Shown here piece after piece: positions 14,441 to 17,814 of a stretch of 17,814 nt of DNA. The stretch covers positions 1 through 17,814 of the forward strand of contig CAYRZF010000045.1 in assembly GCA_964428805.1 (NCBI GenBank), written 5' to 3'. The position numbers were made by a program, and so were the translations under genes. The notes under the pieces are model-generated. The model searched no databases. It had not been told where the DNA came from and worked only from the letters and a program-made list of their open reading frames with translations. The DNA is from CAYRZF01 sp964428805 (lineage in GTDB: Bacteria; Methylomirabilota; Methylomirabilia; Rokubacteriales; CSP1-6). Each line of letters starts with the position of its first letter. Position 1 is the first letter of the stretch.

Positions 14441-14450
14441 CGAAGCCGCG

Positions 14451-15350
14451 ATGCCGCGTTTCCGCTACGAGGCGCTCCCCACCGAGAAGCCCAACCCCGG
14501 AAGCCGCCGCCTCGACTCCCTCTCGCCGCTCCAGATCGTGGCGCTGATGAACCGGGAAGATCGCCGGGTGGTTCGGGCCGTGACGGGGGCGAGACGTCAG
14601 GTCGCGAGGGCTATCACCGTGATCGTGAGGGCGCTCGATTCAGGCGGTCGGCTCTTCTTCGTCGGGGCCGGCACCAGCGGCCGGCTCGGTGTGTTGGAGG
14701 CCGCGGAGTGCCCGCCCACCTTCGACATCCCGCGCTCGCTCGTTCAGGCGATCATGGCCGGCGGCCGGGGCGCGGTGTTTCGCTCGCGGGAGGGAGCCGA
14801 GGACCGGACGGGAGAGGCGCGACGAGCGGTCGGGGGGCGGATCCGGACGGGGGACGTCGTCGTGGGGATCGCCGCGAGCGGCGTCACGCCCTTCGTCAGG
14901 GCGGCGCTGGCCGTGGCCCGGCGGCGAGGCTGCCACACGGTCCTCGTGGCGATGAATGCCCGGAGCCCGATTCGGCGGCTCGCAGATATTGTCATCGCTC
15001 CTTCCGTCGGGCCTGAAGTCCTGACGGGCTCGACGCGGCTGAAGGCCGGGACCGCGACCAAGATGATCCTGAACATGCTCACCACGGGGGCGTTTGTCAG
15101 ACTGGGGAAGACCTACGGCAACTGGATGGTGGACCTCCAGCCGCGGTCGCGGAAGCTCCGGGCCCGCGCCGAGGGGCTGGTTCAGGTCCTCGGGCAGGTG
15201 TCTCGATCCCAGGCGCGGCGCCAGCTGAGAGCGGCGGGTGGACGCACCAAGGTGGCGATCCTCATGGCCCGGAGACGCATCAGCGCCCGGCCGGCCGCCC
15301 GTCTCCTCTCTGCGGCGGGCGGCTCGCTCAGGCGCTGTCTCGACGCGTAA
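14451..15350 (+). CDS. murQ: N-acetylmuramic acid 6-phosphate etherase
   Basis: A 299-residue SIS-domain lyase that splits MurNAc-6-phosphate into GlcNAc-6-phosphate and D-lactate in the cytoplasm. Conserved blocks: TEKPNPGSRRLDSLSPLQIV (11-30), the sugar-phosphate loop VGAGTSGRLG (71-80), the catalytic glutamates in AAECPPTFD (Glu86, corresponding to E. coli Glu83) and REGAED (Glu117, corresponding to Glu114), VVVGIAASGVTPFV, VGPEVLTGSTRLKAGTATKM, and LGKTYGNWMVDLQP. All key residues are intact. The frame is open to GTG 14409, but ATG 14451 is the family start, and the earlier codons lie on the promoter. It is divergent from namZ and ends 6 bases before the convergent small gene. It completes the route from MurNAc to GlcNAc-6-P. 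Confidence 0.97.
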   Translation: MPRFRYEALPTEKPNPGSRRLDSLSPLQIVALMNREDRRVVRAVTGARRQVARAITVIVRALDSGGRLFFVGAGTSGRLGVLEAAECPPTFDIPRSLVQAIMAGGRGAVFRSREGAEDRTGEARRAVGGRIRTGDVVVGIAASGVTPFVRAALAVARRRGCHTVLVAMNARSPIRRLADIVIAPSVGPEVLTGSTRLKAGTATKMILNMLTTGAFVRLGKTYGNWMVDLQPRSRKLRARAEGLVQVLGQVSRSQARRQLRAAGGRTKVAILMARRRISARPAARLLSAAGGSLRRCLDA

Positions 15351-15356
15351 CCCCCT

Positions 15357-15776
15357 TTACGATCCGAGCTGCGGTGGCTCGGGCGGCGCGGACACAGCCG
15401 GCGGAGGCGGCGGGGGGTTGGGGATCCAGACCCAGAAGTACTGGGTGCCGTTGGCACGGAGCTCATACCGGCCGTGCGGGTAATAGACGACCGTCGGGGC
15501 CGGCGGTGGAGGCGGCTGGACCACGACGATCTGGGGCTGCTGCGTGTAGATCACCTGCTGGGGTGGCTGGGAAACGTACACAGGCTGGGAGGCGTACACG
15601 GGCTTGGCGTGTGCCTGTCGCTGGTGAAGGAAAGGCCCGACCAGCTGGTTGAACACGGCGAAGGAGGCCAGCCCCAAGGCCACGTTCTGAGCGGTGTTCC
15701 CTCCCGCGTAGGCCGCGGGGGCCGCGAGCCCGACCGTCAGGGCGGAAACCAGGACCAGGGCGATCAACCGGCGCAT
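15357..15776 (-). CDS. Small secreted proline-rich protein of unknown function
   Basis: 139 residues from ATG 15776. A strong signal peptide, MRRLIALVLVSALTVGLAAPAAYA, is predicted to be cleaved after residue 24. Next comes a mildly hydrophobic stretch (NVALGLASFAVFNQLVG), then repeats of the type QPVYVSQPPQQ/QPQIVVVQPPPPPAPTVVYY. A compact conserved-looking motif PHGRYELRANGTQYFWVWIP follows, and the protein ends in polyproline. The low-complexity VY/QP part suggests an extended periplasmic or cell-wall-spanning segment, and the aromatic motif may be a small fold. I know no function; similar PHGRYELR proteins seem to occur in delta-type and Rokubacteria-like genomes (from memory). An in-frame GTG at 15785 is not used, because the ribosome site fits 15776. 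Confidence 0.8.
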   Translation of the reverse strand: MRRLIALVLVSALTVGLAAPAAYAGGNTAQNVALGLASFAVFNQLVGPFLHQRQAHAKPVYASQPVYVSQPPQQVIYTQQPQIVVVQPPPPPAPTVVYYPHGRYELRANGTQYFWVWIPNPPPPPPAVSAPPEPPQLGS

Positions 15777-15781
15777 ATTGC

Positions 15782-15790
15782 TCACCTCCT
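15782..15790 (-). promoter_or_regulatory. Very strong ribosome binding site of the proline-rich secreted protein
   Basis: The reverse strand reads AGGAGGTGA, 5 bases before ATG 15776. It is a near-perfect match to the 16S anti-Shine-Dalgarno and decides the start. It contrasts with the absent Shine-Dalgarno at most other transcription-unit starts here, so this small protein is probably made abundantly. Confidence 0.75.
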
Positions 15791-15878
15791 CTCTTTGCGC
15801 TCCATCCGTTCTTGCCCGCTTTGACGGGGAGCGCGGGCGGCCTATTCAGGCGGGTCCCATTCGTGCTAGATAGGGGGC

Positions 15879-17069
15879 GTGGACTTCGACTTTACGCCCA
15901 GCGAGCAGGCCTTCCGCCGGGAGGTGAGGGACTGGCTCCAGTCCCACGTCCCCAGCGACCTGACGCTCGGGGCCTTCGCCTTCTCGCGCGCCGACAGGGA
16001 GGACGTGGAGCGCCTCCGCGCGTGGCAGCGCACGCTCTGGGAGGGCGGCTGGGTAGGGCTCAACTGGCCGGTCAAGTACGGAGGGCGCGGCGCCGCCATC
16101 CTGGAGCAGATCATCTTCTACGAGGAGCTGGCGCGCGCCCAGGCGCCGCCGCCGATCAACCGCGGCGGCCTCAGCATGCTCGGCCCCACGCTGATGGCTC
16201 ACGGCACCGAGGCGCAGATCCAGCGTTTTCTGCCGAAGATCCTCACGGCCGAGGAGATCTGGTGCCAGGGTTTCTCGGAGCCCAACGCAGGCTCCGACCT
16301 GGCGAACCTCCAGTGCCGGGCCGTTCGCGACGGGGATGAGTTCGTCGTCAGCGGTCAGAAGGTCTGGACCAGCCTGGCCCACGTCGCCGACTGGGGATTT
16401 TTCCTGGTGCGGACCGATCCCGCGGCGCCCAGGCACAAGGGGATTACCTTTCTGCTGGTGGACATGCGGAGCCCGGGGATTACCGTCAGGCCGCTCCGCC
16501 AGATGACCGGGGAGGCGGAGTTCAACGAGGTGTTCCTCGACGCCGTAAGGGTCCCTGTGGCTAACGTCGTGGGGAAGGTGAACGAGGGGTGGCAGGTCGC
16601 CATGACCGCGCTGGCCTACGAGCGGGACCTCTTGACCTTCATCCGGAACATCTCCCTCCGGATGGCGCTCGACCGGCTGGTCACTCTGGCCAAAAAAACG
16701 GAGCGAAACGGCGCGAGGGCGGCTGACGATCCTGTGGTTCGCCAGGGGCTGGTCGCGCTCCTCATCGAGGAAAGGTGCCTTCAGCTGAACGGCTATCGAA
16801 GTCTCACGCGGCTCGTGAGGGGCGAGGCGCCCGGGCCCGAGGGCTCCACCTCCAAGCTCTCCTGGAGCCGGGTGGACCAGGACCTGGCCGAGCTCGCTAC
16901 CGAGATCCTCGGTCCGCTGAGCCAGATCACCGACAAGGCCTGGGCGGTGGACGAGGGCCAGTGGGCGTACAACTGTCTCCTGGCCCGGGCCAGCACGATC
17001 CGGGCAGGGACCTCAGAGATTCTGAAAAACATTCTGGGGGAGCGCGTCCTCGGCCTCCCCAAGGATTAG
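15879..17069 (+). CDS. Acyl-CoA dehydrogenase family flavoprotein
   Basis: A 396-residue FAD enzyme with the full acyl-CoA dehydrogenase layout: N-terminal helical part MDFDFTPSEQAFRREVRDWL, middle FAD/substrate region QGFSEPNAGSDLANLQCRAV and SGQKVWTSLAHVADWGFFLVRT, and C-terminal TIRAGTSEILKNILGERVLGLP. It would oxidise an acyl-CoA to the 2-enoyl-CoA and pass electrons to ETF. At the position of the MCAD catalytic base (IYEGT, Glu376) it has alanine (IRAGT, Ala376), so the base must come from elsewhere, the enzyme may pair with another subunit, or the reaction may differ. GTG 15879 is the natural family start. A TGC-TAGATA lies only 6 bases upstream; TTGACG at 15821-15826 is an alternative promoter element. 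It is followed by the crotonase gene, whose ribosome site overlaps this stop. Confidence 0.93.
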   Translation: MDFDFTPSEQAFRREVRDWLQSHVPSDLTLGAFAFSRADREDVERLRAWQRTLWEGGWVGLNWPVKYGGRGAAILEQIIFYEELARAQAPPPINRGGLSMLGPTLMAHGTEAQIQRFLPKILTAEEIWCQGFSEPNAGSDLANLQCRAVRDGDEFVVSGQKVWTSLAHVADWGFFLVRTDPAAPRHKGITFLLVDMRSPGITVRPLRQMTGEAEFNEVFLDAVRVPVANVVGKVNEGWQVAMTALAYERDLLTFIRNISLRMALDRLVTLAKKTERNGARAADDPVVRQGLVALLIEERCLQLNGYRSLTRLVRGEAPGPEGSTSKLSWSRVDQDLAELATEILGPLSQITDKAWAVDEGQWAYNCLLARASTIRAGTSEILKNILGERVLGLPKD

Positions 17070-17078
17070 GAGCCCGCG

Positions 17079-17814
17079 ATGACCGAGACCAACGAGCTGC
17101 TCTACGAAGTGAAGGATCGGATCGCGACGCTGACGCTGAACCGGCCGGACAAACTGAACGCCTTCACCCGCGCCATGATCGAGCGGTGGGCCTGGGCCCT
17201 CGCGGAAGCCCAGCGCGATCCCGAGGTGAACGTCGTGGTCGTGACAGGCGCCGGACGGGCCTTCTGCGCGGGCGGCGACGTCGGGCGGATGGGTGAGGGA
17301 GAGCCGACGCCCCTGGACCACAAGAATGAACTGTGGGAGAAGATCCACCAGATCCCCAAGACGCTGGACGCCATGGACAAACCCGTCATCGCCATGGTCA
17401 ACGGAGTGGCTGTCGGCGCCGGCATGGGGATGGCGCTTCAGTGCGACCTCCGGATCGCCTCCGAGGAGGCGAAGTTCGCCACCGGCTACGTCAAGGTGGG
17501 ACTCGTTCCCGGCGACGGGGACGCCTTCTTCCTCCCGCGCCTGGTGGGGATCGCGAAGGCGCTCGAACTGCTCTGGACCGGCGATTTCGTCGAGGCCCGG
17601 GAGGCTGAGCGCCTGGGGATTGTCAACAAGGTGGTTCCGGCTGGCGATCTCCGGCAGTACACCTATGCGCTGGCACGGAAGATCGCCGACGGACCGCAGA
17701 TCACGATCCGGTTAACGAAACGGGTCGCCTACCAGAGCCTCAGGCTGGATCTCCGCACCCATCTCGACCTGGTCTCTTCCCACATGGCCGTGGTCCGGGA
17801 CACCGAGGACCACA
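17079..17814 (+). CDS. Enoyl-CoA hydratase/isomerase (crotonase) family protein, 3' end cut
   Basis: I translated this to the window edge: 245 codons from ATG 17079. TAGGAG (17067-17072), which includes the stop codon of the preceding gene, lies 6 bases upstream, so the two are one operon. Crotonase features: LTLNRPDKLNAF (18-29), the oxyanion-hole segments GRAFCAGGDVGRM (59-71) and VNGVAVGAGMGMALQCDLRIAS (107-128), and VGLVPGDGDAFFLPRLVG (140-157). Both glutamates of classic enoyl-CoA hydratase are absent: Gly117 replaces Glu144 and Tyr137 replaces Glu164. A double-bond isomerase or another crotonase reaction is therefore likelier than hydration. Roughly 15-20 C-terminal residues are missing. 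With the dehydrogenase it suggests breakdown of a particular acyl- or aromatic-derived CoA ester. Confidence 0.92.
   Translation, partial: MTETNELLYEVKDRIATLTLNRPDKLNAFTRAMIERWAWALAEAQRDPEVNVVVVTGAGRAFCAGGDVGRMGEGEPTPLDHKNELWEKIHQIPKTLDAMDKPVIAMVNGVAVGAGMGMALQCDLRIASEEAKFATGYVKVGLVPGDGDAFFLPRLVGIAKALELLWTGDFVEAREAERLGIVNKVVPAGDLRQYTYALARKIADGPQITIRLTKRVAYQSLRLDLRTHLDLVSSHMAVVRDTEDH

Noticed and set aside
1..17814. CRISPR array, tRNA/rRNA, insertion sequence or prophage
   Set aside because: I found no regularly spaced repeats, no cloverleaf or rRNA signature, no transposase or phage motifs, and no flanking target duplications by eye.

Overview
The window is a dense, GC-rich (roughly two-thirds G+C by eye) stretch of bacterial chromosome with no RNA genes, insertion sequences, CRISPR array or prophage genes that I can see. 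Coding density is very high, several start/stop codons overlap, and no intergenic gap exceeds about 165 bases. A MlaC-type phospholipid carrier and several Sec-type signal peptides point to a diderm. The mix of a benzoylformate-decarboxylase-like enzyme, SDR, amidohydrolase, acyl-CoA dehydrogenase and crotonase in high-GC DNA resembles uncultured soil/sediment lineages such as Rokubacteria/Methylomirabilota or 'deltaproteobacterial' groups. That placement is inference only.

Layout. (1) 1-2447, minus strand: a two-gene operon of a thiamine-diphosphate 2-oxoacid decarboxylase-like enzyme and a classical SDR that runs off the left edge. (2) 2568-5948, plus strand: a tightly coupled hemE-hemH-hemY operon for late haem synthesis. 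Its gene order and ferrochelatase sequence resemble the coproporphyrin-dependent (Gram-positive type) branch. (3) 6002-8568: an exported amidohydrolase (minus), then a small secreted protein translationally coupled to an APC permease that resembles eukaryotic PUT-type polyamine transporters. (4) 8453-15350: a BadF-type sugar kinase (minus), mlaC (plus), a sodium:solute symporter (plus), then nagZ and a DUF1343/NamZ gene (minus, overlapping), and murQ (plus, divergent from namZ). (5) 15357-17814: a small proline-rich secreted protein (minus) and an acyl-CoA dehydrogenase/crotonase pair (plus, the latter running off the right edge).

How the genes work together. The most interesting block is region 4. 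It holds a near-complete peptidoglycan amino-sugar salvage set: exo-N-acetylmuramidase (NamZ), N-acetylglucosaminidase (NagZ), candidate importer (SSS), candidate MurNAc/GlcNAc kinase and MurNAc-6-P etherase (MurQ). It parallels the Bacillus murQ-murR-murP-amiE-nagZ-namZ locus, but the PTS is replaced by a symporter plus an ATP kinase, and neither glycosidase has a visible signal peptide.

Regulatory reading. Many transcription units show a -10-like hexamer 6 to 11 bases before the start codon and no Shine-Dalgarno, which suggests (near-)leaderless mRNAs. Other genes carry good ribosome binding sites. Short dyads sit on the promoters of hemE, the sugar kinase and the symporter.
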